Positions 36,104 to 48,386 of a stretch of DNA of 64,000 nucleotides are shown piece by piece. The notes under the pieces are model-generated. The model saw nothing but the letters and a program-made list of their open reading frames with translations, had not been told where the DNA came from and made no database searches. The position numbers were made by a program, and so were the translations under genes. Numbering within the stretch: position 1 is the first letter of the stretch; each line of letters starts with the position of its first letter. Source of the DNA: Podaxis mareebaensis (taxonomy: Eukaryota; Basidiomycota; Agaricomycetes; Agaricales; Agaricaceae); the NCBI GenBank assembly GCA_018524725.1, contig JAEUWP010000602.1, positions 186,001 to 250,000 on the forward strand, read 5' to 3'.

Positions 36104-38098
36104 TCAATTAGTCGAAGTTGCCACTCCAAGGCCAATTTGAATCTTATCGATCAGCGCCCGCTTCATAAACTGCTCCTCCGCCAGAGCCCGCGTAGCCTAG
36201 GTGCCAGGCAGAAAGAAGAAATGAATGTGTAAGTTATTTCCGTTCACCCTTTGTCACTAGGAAGAAACAATAGCGCGGGAAAACCCTAGAGCCCCAAGAG
36301 TTCGCAGGCAAAGGGGTGCAAACGCGTAGATGCAAACTAGTACTCACCCTCAAGAACTTGTCGAGATCAATCCGGCCCGCGTTTAGTGCGCGGTGAAGAT
36401 GGTATATGGTATCCTCGATCGCATTGTCTTCTGCCACGAGATTGATGAGTCTATCAAAGCAAGTAGAATCAGCTTCGGACCTCATAGGAGTGGTCTGGTG
36501 CAAGGAAAGTGATACTTAACTGGTCATGAACGATACTCGTAGCGCAAACCAATTCATCGACTTCTGGCTCACCCTTACGCCGCAGTTCGGCCACATTAGA
36601 CTCTGCTTGTTCGACAGTGCGTCGTGTCCTATCGGCTACATTACGACAGACATCCCTTACCGCCTCGAGCCGCGCCATTTCGTCACGTATGGCTGGTTCC
36701 CCAGCTAGCAAGTCCGTCTGATGCGCACGCAGCCTTTCGGCATCTAGCGCCATGGCATGACTTAATGAGTTGAGCTCTGACGTCAATTTAGCATGCACTT
36801 GCGAATGAAGCCTGAGCGTTTCTGGATTGGGCGGACGGGGAGGGGCGGGAGAAACGTCAGCTGGTACTACGTCGGGAGTGTCTTCATCCAGAAGATTGGG
36901 AGGGGGCACGGAAGATGGCAATGACCGAGGGGGGCTGGATGGCTGTTGTACTCGAGGCTGTGCAACCGGTAATGGGGGAAGCGGTGGGGGCAGAGGCGGA
37001 AGGAGCGGTGGGGGACTTCGGGCTGCCGATGCCGAAGACAGGATGCTGGATGAGGGTGCATGAACCGGCAACGGTGCAGCCAGTACCGCCGGAGGGGGAT
37101 GAGGTGGCGTCGTGGCATGGACTACAGCTGGATTGGCATTGTACTGCTGCTGATGGGCTGAGCCATTCTGGACAGGAAGGACAGGAGGCGGTGGTGGTGG
37201 TGGTGGTGCAGGGGGGGTCGGACGAAACGGATGCGGTGGCAAAGGTGGAGGGGAAACGGTTGGAGTAGTCTACGAAAGAATGAAAATATTAATTATTTGA
37301 AGTAGAATAGCTGGGACACGAGAATCTTACGCTGTGAGAGCTCTGCGTTAATGAACGTGAAACCGATGGTCCAGGAACGTGCGAGGGTCCTGGTAGTGAT
37401 TGACCGGGTTTAGGTGGGAGTGCAGGACGCGTGGTGCTGGTGACGGGCGGTGATGGAGATGCGACCGGAGGCGTGGTCGTGGGTAGTGGGGGCTGAGGCT
37501 TGTAGGACGATGGGCCGGCAGATGGTGGGGTGAGAACTGGAGGGGGATCCTTGGGTTTGGCGTAGAGAGGGGGTTCACGCGAGAAGTGATCCTGCATCGC
37601 GTCGAGGAGAGCAGAGAGACTGCATCCCTATCAATGACGTCAGTACAGGTGCTTACAGACCCATCGGACCGACATACCTCGCTCTTGCGTTCCCAGTGTT
37701 GCATGTATTCTAGGTTGCATCTGCCACTGACGTCGACAGATCGGCTGGCTTTGACGAGGAGATCCGTTGACGGTACGACATAGACAATGGGAGGATGGCG
37801 GGGATAATCACGGGTTATCCAGACGGCAATGGGGATGTTGTAGGACGCGTTGCGGTAACTGATGGGTAATAACCCGTGGACACAGAGAAGCAGGTGGGAG
37901 CGTCCGTCATCAAATACTGTATGTAATGCAGTGAGCAAGGGGCATGGGGGGAGGAAGGGAAGGTCAAGTACTGTATACGTCGAGCTTTGGGCGGAGGGTG
38001 GGAAAGCGGACGAGAGCAGCGTCTATATCTGAATATACACGGTCAGCAGCGCTGTAGGACGCAGCCTTGTCGCGCAACCACTGCTGGGTGAGGGACAT
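36104..38098 (-). CDS. VPS23: ESCRT-I subunit Vps23 (TSG101 family)
   Basis: ESCRT-I component that binds ubiquitinated cargo for multivesicular body sorting. ATG 38096-38098 starts MSLTQQWLRDKAASYSAADRVYSD. The UEV domain follows (GRSHLLLCVHGLLPISYRNASYNIPIAVW, YPRHPPIVYVVPS, then GRCNLEYMQHWERKSE and LSALLDAMQDHFSREPPLYA). The middle is a long Pro/Ser-rich linker with an eight-Pro run coded by a GGT repeat near 37191-37208. A coiled coil (HAKLTSELNSLSHAMALDAERLRAHQTDL, RRTVEQAESNVAELRRKGEPE) precedes the steadiness box (VAEDNAIEDTIYHLHRALNAGRIDLDKFLR, RALAEEQFMKRALIDKI). Full length, about seven exons. Confidence 0.92.
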
Positions 38099-38907
38099 AC
38101 TGGCGATAATCTGCATCCACTGTCCTATCACCCATACGATCACCGTCACCTTGTCACATACGTGACGATGCCCGGCTGGGAAAAACACGCCAGGGCACAT
38201 TCCCACAGAAACCCCATTCGGGCCGTTCCACTTCCTTGGGTCGGACTTGCCAAACCCAGGTCCCGGATCGGGGGTTCTGGATCTGCGCGGAGCCCGTGCG
38301 ATTTTGGCCGGCTGGTAACCGTGACGGGTTGTGAGCCGGCGGTCGACGCTGGAACTGGCTCTGCACCAGGCTCAGTGCCGTCTCTCCCGGCGTCGGTCGC
38401 CCATCGGTCTTCGGTCTGCCCCGTTCCTGTTATGGCAATTTCAAAGACCGCCCCTCTAACGACACAGCCTCCTGCTCATCTTCTCGCGCACTTGGTCACC
38501 TCTCAGCCCTCCCCCGGTCTCTACCGGCCGCTTTCGAGCTGACTCAGACCTCGGGCAGGACACATGGCTGGCCCCCAGCGTAGACACGTTGGAGGTGGGC
38601 AGAGACGGGACGGAGAGGGCATATGAGCTGCTGAAACGAGCAGTGTTTGCATCTCCATCTGCTACGCCCGATGAGGATCTAGGCTGCTTGCGCTTAATGG
38701 CGCTACTGGGCTATCTCCAAAGCGGTGGTTCCCACCTTCCCGATTGGTCGCCCCCATCTCGGATCTTGTTCTTCTCCCAGATGGCTTTGCCCTTCCTGGC
38801 CAGATTCCAAATCCACCAAGCAAAATAGTTCCGGAATGCAAGGGTGCGCATCTATATAACTCTCAAATCTCCACTCTCTCCTCTGTTACGCCTATCGTCT
38901 GCCCCCC
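38099..38907. promoter_or_regulatory. Divergent promoter, VPS23 / TEA factor
   Basis: 809 bp between opposite starts. On the plus side a TATATAA box at 38853-38859 and a pyrimidine-rich stretch lead to the TEA ATG at 38908. The VPS23-proximal part is GC-rich. An open frame from 38162 lacks an ATG and is not called. Confidence 0.6.
38853..38859 (+). promoter_or_regulatory. TATA box of the TEA factor gene
   Basis: TATATAA about 50 bp before the ATG, followed by a CT-rich initiator region. The short leader this implies is plausible for a fungal gene. Confidence 0.55.
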
Positions 38908-40763
38908 ATGCCTCTACCAATCCACCTCCCTCCCCTACCCGACTCTAGTTCTACCAAATCACTCACTCCACAGCGCAAGCACAGGAAGCTCCTCAAGGAT
39001 GGCAGTGGTGCTGAGGTTTGGCCAGAGTCAATAGAGAAAATATTCGTCCAAGGTCCGTCGTCTTCTGCCACCTCTCCGTTTGCCGAACTTGGTCTTAAGT
39101 TATGTTTAGGCCTACGCGAATATTGGAATTCGCCATATGCCACATATCCCCAATCCCGCGGCAGAAGTCGCTGGCGGAACCAGTTCCTCGTCGACTACCT
39201 CCAAAAACACAACATCACACGTTCCAAGAAGCAAGTCGCCAGTCACATACAAGTGTTGCGTAACATGTGGAAAGGAGAGCCAGGTAAGCATCTAGCACGG
39301 CGATCTCGACTCCAATTGAGACCCATACCCTGTCTATTTTTATAGAGTATCAGCTCGTCGCTGGTGGCGAGGAACTTGCTGACATTAGTCCCCCGGCTGG
39401 CTCGACTATCAAACTTGAAGATCAATGGGCTAGCGGTCTCATATCTCTCGACTCTGAGGATCCCGATGGCTACTCATCTAATTCAGCATCGCCAGATTTC
39501 TCCCCTCCAGACTTCCAGAACCAGTTCCTCCCGTCGCCTGATCATCCTGCAACCCGCCAACTCGACATGGGTTCCGGCGTGCAATATGCATCAAGTCCTC
39601 ATAGTCTGGTCTCGTCAACATCGCCATATGTCACTTCCTTCCCAAACTCTACGCCCGACTATCCCACCTTTTCAGGCCCTTATGACAAGTACGGGCATCC
39701 ATCACCCGTACGCGCACTATCTATGGACGCCAGTGCTTCGGCATCCGGGTACCCTAAACTCCAACAGTACCCTAACCGAATACGTGCTCTACGGCTGACG
39801 GCGGACGGAATGTCTCCCTTTATCATCAGGACAGACGCTCTTATCCCGCCCAACATGCCCTATGAGCCGCTACAGCTTAAGATCCGTCTGAGCATATCCA
39901 CCATGGATGATATCAACTGTCCACCCGCCCTTCACGGTTTCCTTGCAAGTATTTGTCTCTCGCATCTTTGGACATCATCTGGGAAATGCATTACGAAAAC
40001 GATTGTCGGCAGCACGACCATCTCGGAAGATATGGGTGCACTCGAAGTATCCGACATGACTGTCGGTACCATCAATGCGGTCCTACCTGAGTCCTACCTC
40101 AATCGTTGTCGATGGCTCGACCCCAGTACGTGACTTCTTTATTTTTCCGTTCGGTAGTAACGTCGGGATTCTGACTGTGAAATTTTTTCCTTGTACATGC
40201 TTGCAGGTACTCCCACGAGCATCACTCAAGAAATCATTATTGACGACGTGTCGCTACTCTTCGTGATTTATGAATTGGATAGGACGACTGGGAATCCCAT
40301 GCCCTCGGCTCAATTCACGGGTTTCCTCAAGTACCCTGCTTCACGCAACGGCTTGAGCTCCGGGTCATCCGGGAGTATGTCAACCCCTTCGTCTGCACGG
40401 CCTTTTTCCCTCTCGCCCGCCCCGACAGCGAACGCCTCCAGTATCTCCAACAACGCAGCGAACAGAGGTTTCTCACCGTCCTCGAGTACCGCAACGGCGT
40501 TGAATTCATCGTCCGGCGGATTTACTTCCGTCGCTAACTCGGCATACTCCCATCACCCACATCACCAGCCAGGTTCCCTCTTACAGCACCCCTCCGCTGC
40601 TATGATGGTGGGTAACTCGGGCGTGAATGGGGCAGTCAACCCAAGTGGCCTGAACGCATACTCGCTACCTGTCCATCCCCATCATACGAGACATTCGAGT
40701 CAGACACTCGCACACGCTCTCACACCGGTCAGGTATCCCATGACCACGTCTTTGCCATCCTGA
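38908..40763 (+). CDS. TEA/ATTS-domain transcription factor (AbaA/Tec1/TEAD family)
   Basis: DNA-binding regulator; ascomycete relatives control conidiation (AbaA) and filamentation (Tec1). ATG 38908 gives MPLPIHLPPLPDSSS, then the TEA domain: PQRKHRKLLKDGSGAEVWPE, IEKIFVQ joined over an intron (39053-39109) to GLREYW, then GRSRWRNQFLVDYLQKHNIT and SKKQVASHIQVLRNMWKGEP, the DNA-contact helix. A Ser/Pro-rich activation-like region follows. The second half (RIRALRLTADGMSPFIIRTD, LKIRLSISTMDDINCPPALHGF, SITQEIIIDDVSLLFVIYELDRTTG) looks like a beta-sandwich resembling the cofactor-binding half of TEAD proteins. The tail is a long Ser/His-rich segment ending MTTSLPS. Its targets are unknown. Confidence 0.88.
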
Positions 40764-42206
40764 ATTCCCAATGGGTCTCACCCACAGATTCGCCACGATG
40801 AGTCATCAACTCGAAACAACAACAAATCCGGGGGGGGGGGGAAAGGGATAGAGCAGGGCTTAATGTTGAAACTTGATGGGCGGTTACTTGGGCGGCACTC
40901 CCATTACCACATTACCATTTTTGATCATGCGAGCCTCGTGATACGCGACCCTAACTCAGCTCAGGTTCCACCACACCCCTTTATCAGATCACCAAATCGC
41001 CCATTCAATTTCCTTTGTTTATACCCTTGGATCCAACGACAAAGGAAGGCTCTTCGCGGCGTCGACACCCATTGTGACTGGGAATTTCTGGGTCATGGGT
41101 TCAATACCCTCTTTCCACGCGTTTTCGGCTTCGTGTTCAATTTTTTTCCTGTGGAGTGATGGTTCGATGTCGGATGGGTGATCGTGACTCGAACGGCGAT
41201 GGCGCGTATCCGTCACACGATTCCAGTCGACCTGTCAGTATTGCCACCGCATTTTCTTTTCACTTGCTATAAAAGCTACCGACCGTCATTGTTTCTCGAA
41301 TTCGGATTCCCTTCCTGTGTCTTCTCGCTCGCGGATCTTTTCTATCTTCCCCTCTATTCTTGGTTTCTCATCCTGGTTTTTTGTATTCCTCTATCCACAT
41401 CATGTTCGGTTTCGCTGCCCCTCGCTCCCTCCAGTTCCCATGATTTGGTGCCTCCCCCCAATATCCGCTTGTCAAGGTTACACCCATATTTATTTGCCAT
41501 AACATAACTTTATCCCTTATCCCACCTTCGCATCACACATTTTCCTAATTGTATCGTCTCCCACCTACCCCCTTCAATCACGTTCCTCCATCATCAGTCC
41601 AAGCCGAGCATCAAAGTATCCCTCTAGTAGCCTTAGTTATATCATTTGTTTCGATAAGTGTCGTATATTATACCAAGTTGTAAATCGTCTTCTCCCACCT
41701 CGTTTCTCTTCTGACATTGTTTATTGTGACTATAAGCCTCCTTCGCACGGCCGACTTTCTTATATACTTGTATTTTATTCCGGGAATTGAACTTGTCGTC
41801 TTGTTTTCTTCATTTGGGTTTAGGTTTCAACGCCCTAGTTTACTTACTTCCTTCGGGTTTCGCAGTTATCAACAGGTAACAATAGGTGGTACATAAAAAT
41901 ACACGACTGAAATTTTCTTACGCGCTGACTACACTGAGAGATTTGCTTTTGGGTATATCCGATCATCCGTGCCTAAATATACACGACACAAATACCGCTG
42001 GAGGGAATCATGCGGGACTTGACTCTAACTCGCCTTAAGTACCGGTGTCACTGTTTGCTTCCCACGAAATAGAGGGCTGCCGAGCGTGACATTTTCCCAG
42101 TATGAGACCTGACAAGACAATACCAAGGTGATAGATAGCATTTGACAAACAGCACATCGATAGGGAGACATGTGGACATCAAGGTAACATGACATAACCC
42201 TCTTGC
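40764..42206. other. 1.44 kb convergent gap with promoter-like T/C-rich region
   Basis: Between the TEA and NOC3 3' ends. A G12 run sits at 40830-40841. TATAAAAG at 41268-41275 is followed by about 120 bp of pyrimidine-rich sequence and an ATG at 41402 that opens only 13 codons. The rest (41500-41880) is T-rich with no long frame. This could be a long 3' UTR, an antisense or non-coding transcript, or chance. Confidence 0.55.
40830..40841. repeat. Poly-G run (G12)
   Basis: Uninterrupted G12 in the 3' flank of the TEA factor gene, a likely length-variable homopolymer. Confidence 0.9.
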
Positions 42207-45200
42207 CTACAGGGCACCCGAGCTATAACTAAGCAACTTTTCCGCCGCGGCACGTACACCAGGGTCTAGATGACTCGTCGCGAGAGTCTGGAGCTCCCAA
42301 AATACGGTGCCGTACGGATGACAGAGCTGGGGATCATCAACCTCAGGGCGGTAGATGCCATCGAAGATACGGTCCTCCGCAGACAAAAGTGCCTCCAATT
42401 TGGGATGTTTCACGATCAAGTCGCGGACAAAGTCTAGAGCGCGGAGCGCTGATGTTGGAGGCCACTGCAGTGCGGCTATTAGAAGCCGTTTGGCAAAAGC
42501 TGCGGAGCGCCAAGGAGGCGCGGATGTGCCTCCACCGGTCCGTGGTGAAAAAATCGTGTGGAGAGCGCGGAAGAGGAGATCGGAGATGGACGGTGGAGGT
42601 GGTATTGTTGGTTGCGATGGAGTTGAGGCTGAGGCTGAAGGCAAGGCTGAGGGTGTGGTGCTGTTGTTTTTCTTGGGTTTGGAGCTATTGTTTGTTGTAT
42701 GGGCGCTTCCCATGTGCGCAGTTGAACCATCCAGTGCTGATACCTGTCTCGTTGACTCAATGTCATTGATCAGTGTCAATGGTAGGATCATGCCATATAA
42801 CTGGGTAATGAAGTCGCTTAGATCGATGTTCAGTGCTTCACCTGAAATATAGCCCATCATTAGCACATCATTCGATGAACCGGCGCCAGCGCCGTTCAGC
42901 GATGTGACCATCGAGGCGGATGTATACGGTTGACAAGGCATTAGTTGGGACAGATGGGAGTAACGGGACGGAGATCCGGTGAGTCAACAAGCTCCGAATA
43001 GTGAGAATTAGCGTGGCAAGTTCTCACCTTGTCCGGAAAGGAGATCAAACGCTGTGACAATGCACTGTAAGCGATGCCGGGTATATTTCAGGTCCTTGAC
43101 CGATTCCACAGCTTCCTCAGCGTCGGACATGTCTTCGGCTTCTAGTGAAATCAGGTCCTTTAACACTTTCATGAGGTCTCGGAAAAAGTCGATGTTGACA
43201 AGGTGCGCAAACTTCGCAATACCCGTCAGTGCCGCCGGCAGGAGTGGACTCGGTCGCGGATTTTTGAGCACCCGAAAATACAACGCGAATAGAAGTTTTA
43301 GGGTTTCTGTTTGCTGTTCAAGGTGATCAGTCATCGACTCAGGGTTAAATTTGGAACAATAAGGAGCAAAACCAGGGACAACCCCAAAGGCCATCATCAA
43401 AAGCAGAAAACAGAGCTAATGACTTACCGTTGCCGCCCGCTCTTCTTTGTCAATCTCGGCCTCTGCTTCGCGCATCTCCTTTTCGATTTCCTTCTTTTCC
43501 TTCAGTGCTTTCTTTGCCTTCTTACTGAGATAAGGCTGATCGGACTTTTTTCCCTTCCGACGTCGTTGATCTTGGTCCTTTTGTACCTCCTTCTCGACTT
43601 TGGTGTCGGATGCTCGCACTCCAAGTTCGGTCCGAAGCCGGAGATGCAATAAACATGAAAGCACGTTGGGGTGAATGGCGAACCTCCGCTCCTTGATCAT
43701 CCGATTCAACATCCGGACAATCTCTAGAGAGGGAACACCAGTCAGGTCCTCCCGAAAGACATTAATTATGGTCCTGATGCAGAGTTCCGACGACTGTTAA
43801 TTGATAGCGATGATTGGCATAGAGATATCATCAGCTGGAACCATGTGGGTCCGTAGAAACAAGACACGTACCTTGTCCCAGGATCTTCTGCTTAGTCTCG
43901 CTACGATGCATGAAATGAGATTGACGCTGAAGTTGAAGTGGGTAACTTCTGTCAAAAGAGTGCACATGCAAGACAAAGCAATTTCGGCAAGTTCGGTACG
44001 CTCTGCGAATGGTTCTAGCTCGCATAAGCATATCATATCCACGGACATATCTCACCTTTGATTTCAGTCTCCAGGGAGCGTAAATAGGTTTGATACACCA
44101 TAACGAGTCCTTGTTCCCATTCGCGAGTCCGAGCGACCGTGGAACTGACTTTCTCGGCTTTCTCCTTGTCCGTGAGTGGGCGTATCCGGTATCCAGGAAT
44201 AACGTCCTTGAAGACAGCCAATTGAGACAAGAAGGTCAGTTTACGGATGATGGGGTCGTTGGGGATCGGTTTGGATTGAGTCGGCGTCGAGATCTCTCGT
44301 AACGAGAATGTGTGCAACCGCCTTAGAAGGCCAAGCTGTGTTGAAGTATCAGTGATGAAGTTGTGTAAAGAGTAGAGTTCACAAACGCTGTTCTCCGGTT
44401 CGGCTAGGATTTCCTGGCATATACTTGCGATCTGTTCCTTGGCGGCCTCTATGCGTCCTCTTCTCGAAGATTTGCCTATAATGTCCACAACAGCAGCCCG
44501 CCCAAATCGAGCACCAGTCGCAACGTCCTCTACTTTTGTCTCTGGTGTCCGAGGCCTGGGCTCGTTCTCACTCTCTTCATCCGAAGACCGCTCGGAGTCG
44601 GACATAACGAGAACTTTAGTACTCTTCTGGATTGTACCATCTGGGAGCTTGATGGGTAACCCCTTGATCTCCTTTATGCGAGTATCGTCTTCGTTATTCC
44701 AAGAGGGGCGTCGCTTGCGGGGTACCTGTTCATAGGGCATTTCGGCGTCGGAGTCGGAATCGACTAAGGCACCTTCGTCCTCGGAGGTTACGACTCCTTC
44801 AAAGTCCGTGCTGCCCTCATCGTACTGTGAACCTTCTGTCTCAGAGTCTTCTTCATCGCTAGAGTTTAACGAAGGGAGGTCGTCGCGTTTCCTTTCCGTC
44901 CGGACTGGTTTATGCAGCTGATGCAGCCGAATGAGCTCCTTTTTGCTTCTGCGATGCAATGGTTGAGTAGCAGCAGATGAAAATAGAAGGTTGCACCCGC
45001 ACTTCGCAATACTCTTTTGGTCAAGGTGCTTCAAGAACGAGGCACCTTGTAAGACATCCAAGTCCTGATCCGATAGTTCGACCCCTTCGTCGTCGTCAGA
45101 CGCCCCAGTCGTGGGTATAGGGATATATTTCCTGTCAAAAGCCTTTTCCTTTCCCTTGCCTTTGTTGGCCGGAGTCTTCGTCTTTTTTGATAAGGTAGGT

Positions 45201-45331
45201 TTGTCCCCATGCTCTAACTTGCGCTTCTTTGAAGGAACCTGGGAGAGGAATGTGAGGAAATTTTATTATCATGGGATTCTATGCTTCACTTGTTTTATAG
45301 GCTTGGCTGGACGTTTGGCCCGGACAGGCAT
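42207..45331 (-). CDS. NOC3: Nucleolar complex protein Noc3
   Basis: Noc3 works with Noc2 in transport and maturation of pre-60S ribosomes and has a reported role in replication licensing. ATG 45329-45331 gives MPVRAKRPAKPIKQ, then Lys-rich nuclear sequence (PSKKRKLEHG). A long exon (44033-45061) has an acidic stretch (SLNSSDEEDSETEGSQYDEG), KGLPIKLPDGTIQ, AAKEQIASICQEILAEPENS, and the Noc3 signature DPIIRKLTFLSQLAVFKDVIPGYRIRPL followed by DKEKAEKVS. The next exons show the armadillo-like core (LVAIRLLNRM-like, RFAIHPNVLSCLLHLRLR, KKSDQPYLSKKAKKALKEKKEIEKEM). The C-terminal exon has LQWPPTSALRALDFVRDLIVKHPKLEALL. Full length. It is divergent from APC5 with 101 bp between starts. Confidence 0.92.
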
Positions 45332-45432
45332 TCTTGTGGTTAGGATGAAGGGGAGTGAGTGAGGAAAATCAGCACAGCCACGGAACGCGTCTATGAGGTG
45401 ATCACGTCCATTACAACATCCCGCCAGAAATC
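45332..45432. promoter_or_regulatory. Very short shared promoter, NOC3 / APC5
   Basis: 101 bp separate two ATGs on opposite strands, the shortest divergent spacing in the window. No TATA element. It contains a GGTGATCACGTCC stretch. Confidence 0.6.
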
Positions 45433-48311
45433 ATGGACGAGGTTCCTCCACCAACAGAACACGTCGTCAGACCACACCACATAGGTCTTTTGTCCATCTT
45501 ATCCCTCGCCTTCAAAGATGGTGACTTCAAACAATTTCCGGCTCCCTTTACTCTCCATCTTTATCGCTGTCTCTTAAATGAGATCTCCGAGGTAATCAAC
45601 ATGAAGTATCTTCAAATGGCCTGAAATCAACACAATGCACGCATATAGGTCTGCCAACCGAAGTCGTACAGTGAAGTCCTAAGGGATATTGCGTCAGGCC
45701 CACGGGCAGATGTTGAAGCATGCCACACTTTCCTCACAAATGCCCGCGCTATGGTAATGTGTGCTTTGGGGTTCGCAAGGGACGATGTTCATGAGGTTTC
45801 AGCCAGCAACTTTGGGTACAGCGGATAATCTCACAATGTTTTTCTCCAGTAAGCAACATCTCCGATACAAAGTAGAACTACACTAAGGTTCTGCAAAGAC
45901 ATTCCCGCCTTGTTCGTGGAGAAGCCACCGGAGGTTGGTATCATCTGTCTATGACTAGAGAGGCCTCCCCTGACGACATTTTGTGTTTCAGGACGGTCCT
46001 ATCTTTGTGAGTATACGGAGCCGCCTCCGACGGCTTCCTATGTTGAATTCGTTTCTTAGATGCGCAGGTCTTTGTTTGGGTACTTCTGTCGCCGTTGCTT
46101 CGTGAGCTTCATCAAATTGTCCTTCTCTGGAGTTGTCAAGCTGCAAAAAGACTTTCAAGCGTGGGTGGCAGGAGATTCTACGGCCGGCTATGAAGTCATC
46201 AACAAGGAGCAACTCACAAATGGTTAGTCGTTGCCTCCACCATTTCCGTATCAACTCACGCGCCTTCCCTAGACGCTATTTTATTTAAGACCCAAGCAGA
46301 TAAAAAAGCTTGGGCCAAACCAGAATCTTTCGAAGCGTGCGTGGCTTTTGTTCAGCACGGTTCCCGTACTAATGCTAGTTTTAGGTGGGAAAAGGGTCTG
46401 GCGATCGGTGATGACACGATGGCCGTTGAAAACCTGAGAAGATTCTTTGAGCAGCAATTCAATGACAATAATGATTCGTGAGTCCCGGCTACCGCTTGCT
46501 ACGCTCGCTCACATTGTGCAGGGGATTGCGACAGCATGCCTTATTGAACTTGGTGAGGATGCACTATATGCACAAAGAGTATGACGCCGCTCGCCAGGTA
46601 TAAGTCCTGAAACTCCAATCCGCGCCACACCTTATGCGAGTCATTTAGCTGCTATCAGAGGCTATCACTGTTTCTAGGACAAGTGGTGATCGGATAACGC
46701 TCCAGAATTGCATCAGGTGTGTTTTATCTCAGCCAATAAAATCATATTAACGGAGGTCGTTTGGATTAGTATGCTGCATCGACTACCTCCACCAAACCCG
46801 GGCCAAAGGCCAACGTTGAATGAAATCCAGCCTGATCTTCACCCTCTCGAAGTATTCTATGACGTGGGCAAACTGCTGGAAGTGAGTAGCGAATCAAGAG
46901 TGCTGTACATCGCTAAATGACAGGATCAGCAGGACCAGCCCATCGGCATGGCTTTCAATAAGATCATGCAAGCTATCGGCGTGCAGGACCACTGGGTAGA
47001 TGTGCAGCTTATCCCACCTCCGGAGGAGGAATTATGGGTACAACACGCTGTTCAATCAATTGTATGGAGATCCACAGGTACGACTGGCATGGCGTGCTTG
47101 TCTTTCGAGATTCAGACCCTTTCCAGGATGTGATAAACTCGCAACCATAGAGGAGAATCTGATAATGGCTTTCATTCCTCTCGGCACCTCAGACGCAACC
47201 AGGCTGGCGATAGTATTGAATCGCGCGATCCAGGTGCGTCCCAAACCACCTAGCTGATTTCATGATCTAATTCAATCATATAGAATGCGCGTATGGGTTT
47301 GTACGACCAAAGCCTACGAAACCTCCTTGACCCCTCGACCTGGAGTGGCCTAAACATGGATGATTATGCCACCTGGGCTTATGCAGTATGGAATATCCTC
47401 GCATTGCGAGCGACCAGAAGGTGAGAAACCTGACTATCCTTATGCTTTGGCCGGCTTAATCGTATCCCCTTGCAGGGGGCAAAAACGGTTATTTGAGGAA
47501 GTGCTCGCCCCTCGACGGCCTGCTGGCGAGCACAATATGAAGTTCCTTGACCTAGATTCAAAGGGACCCCCGCGGTCAAAAGTTCATGAGTCATTGGGCA
47601 AAGTGTTGAAGCTCAAGGTACGTCCGCCCATCTAACCCGTTCGAAGGCGCGTTCGACAGAGCACTGATCCCCGGCTAGAGAAGTGGACAAGCCACTGCTG
47701 GGATTGAACACTTACTCAAGGCACTGTGGCATGCTGAGTTCCTGTTTAGGTTACACGAATATAGGACAGGAATCATTTTGCTCGCTGATGTTGGGCTCGA
47801 GTTTGGCATGTCGAAGCGATCTCGGGCACTGATCGATGATATTATGCCACAGGTGGGTACCATCCATGTAGTGTTCGCTTGCCGACTAATAGAAGTAGAT
47901 CATATGTGGCAAGGATCCAGAACAGCGTGGCTTCGCCTCGTTTACTCTTGCCCGTACTATCATAGCATCTGGGGAATCTACGCGTACGGATATATTGTCT
48001 TTCTCTTGTTGTCAAGTCTCACCTATACTACTGCAGCCGAATCTTTACGCGAAGCACTGCCATATCTCCTGGCCGCGGAGAAAGACTATGAGTGTTTGGA
48101 TATTTTAGAAGCCCTGCAAGATGTGCAGTACTTCATCTCGGTCGTGTATCATAATCTTGATATGATAAATGAACGTGATGCTGCTGCGCGACGGCACCAA
48201 GCGACCGTGGAGAAGAGGGAGAAGTTGGCGACTGTTGTCCAAGACGAGGAGGTGGATGCTATTTTGGATCTCATTGGGCGGATAGGGGTAGCTCTTTCGA
48301 GCAGGAAGTAG
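45433..48311 (+). CDS. APC5: Anaphase-promoting complex subunit 5
   Basis: TPR-rich scaffold of the APC/C ubiquitin ligase that drives mitotic exit. ATG 45433 begins MDEVPPPTEHVVRPHHIGLLSILSLAF. After several small exons the diagnostic block reads RRSLFGYFCRRCFVSFIKLSFSGVVKLQ (compare the LSFSQVFKLY region of animal APC5). Farther on, GLRQHALLNLVRMHYMHKEYDAARQ and the TPR following it match the APC5 signature; the next exon continues into the repeat region. The C-terminus has HNLDMINERDAAARRHQATVEKREKLA and ends in IGVALSSRK. I worked out the upstream join as ...MFFS/NIPALFVEKPPE/DGPIF/MRRSLFG; DGPIF is a 15-nt exon. The gene is intron-rich (about 15). Confidence 0.85.
45992..46006 (+). other. 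15-nt micro-exon of APC5
   Basis: Encodes Asp-Gly-Pro-Ile-Phe in phase, between a ttcag acceptor and a gtgagt donor. It restores the reading frame into the MRRSLFGYF exon, whose acceptor is cttag just before ATGCGC. Confidence 0.65.
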
Positions 48312-48386
48312 TGATGTTGCTTGACAATGTGTAATATACCCATGGTCTTTACACGGAATCTAATTTCTGTTAAAAGTATACAAGAG

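Noticed and set aside
38162..38542. Plus-strand open frame of 126 codons in the VPS23/TEA promoter
   Set aside because: It starts at GTG, is GC-rich and Pro/Ser-biased, and has no family resemblance.
42355..42852. Plus-strand open frame of 165 codons
   Set aside because: It is antisense to the last exon of NOC3, which has clear family motifs.
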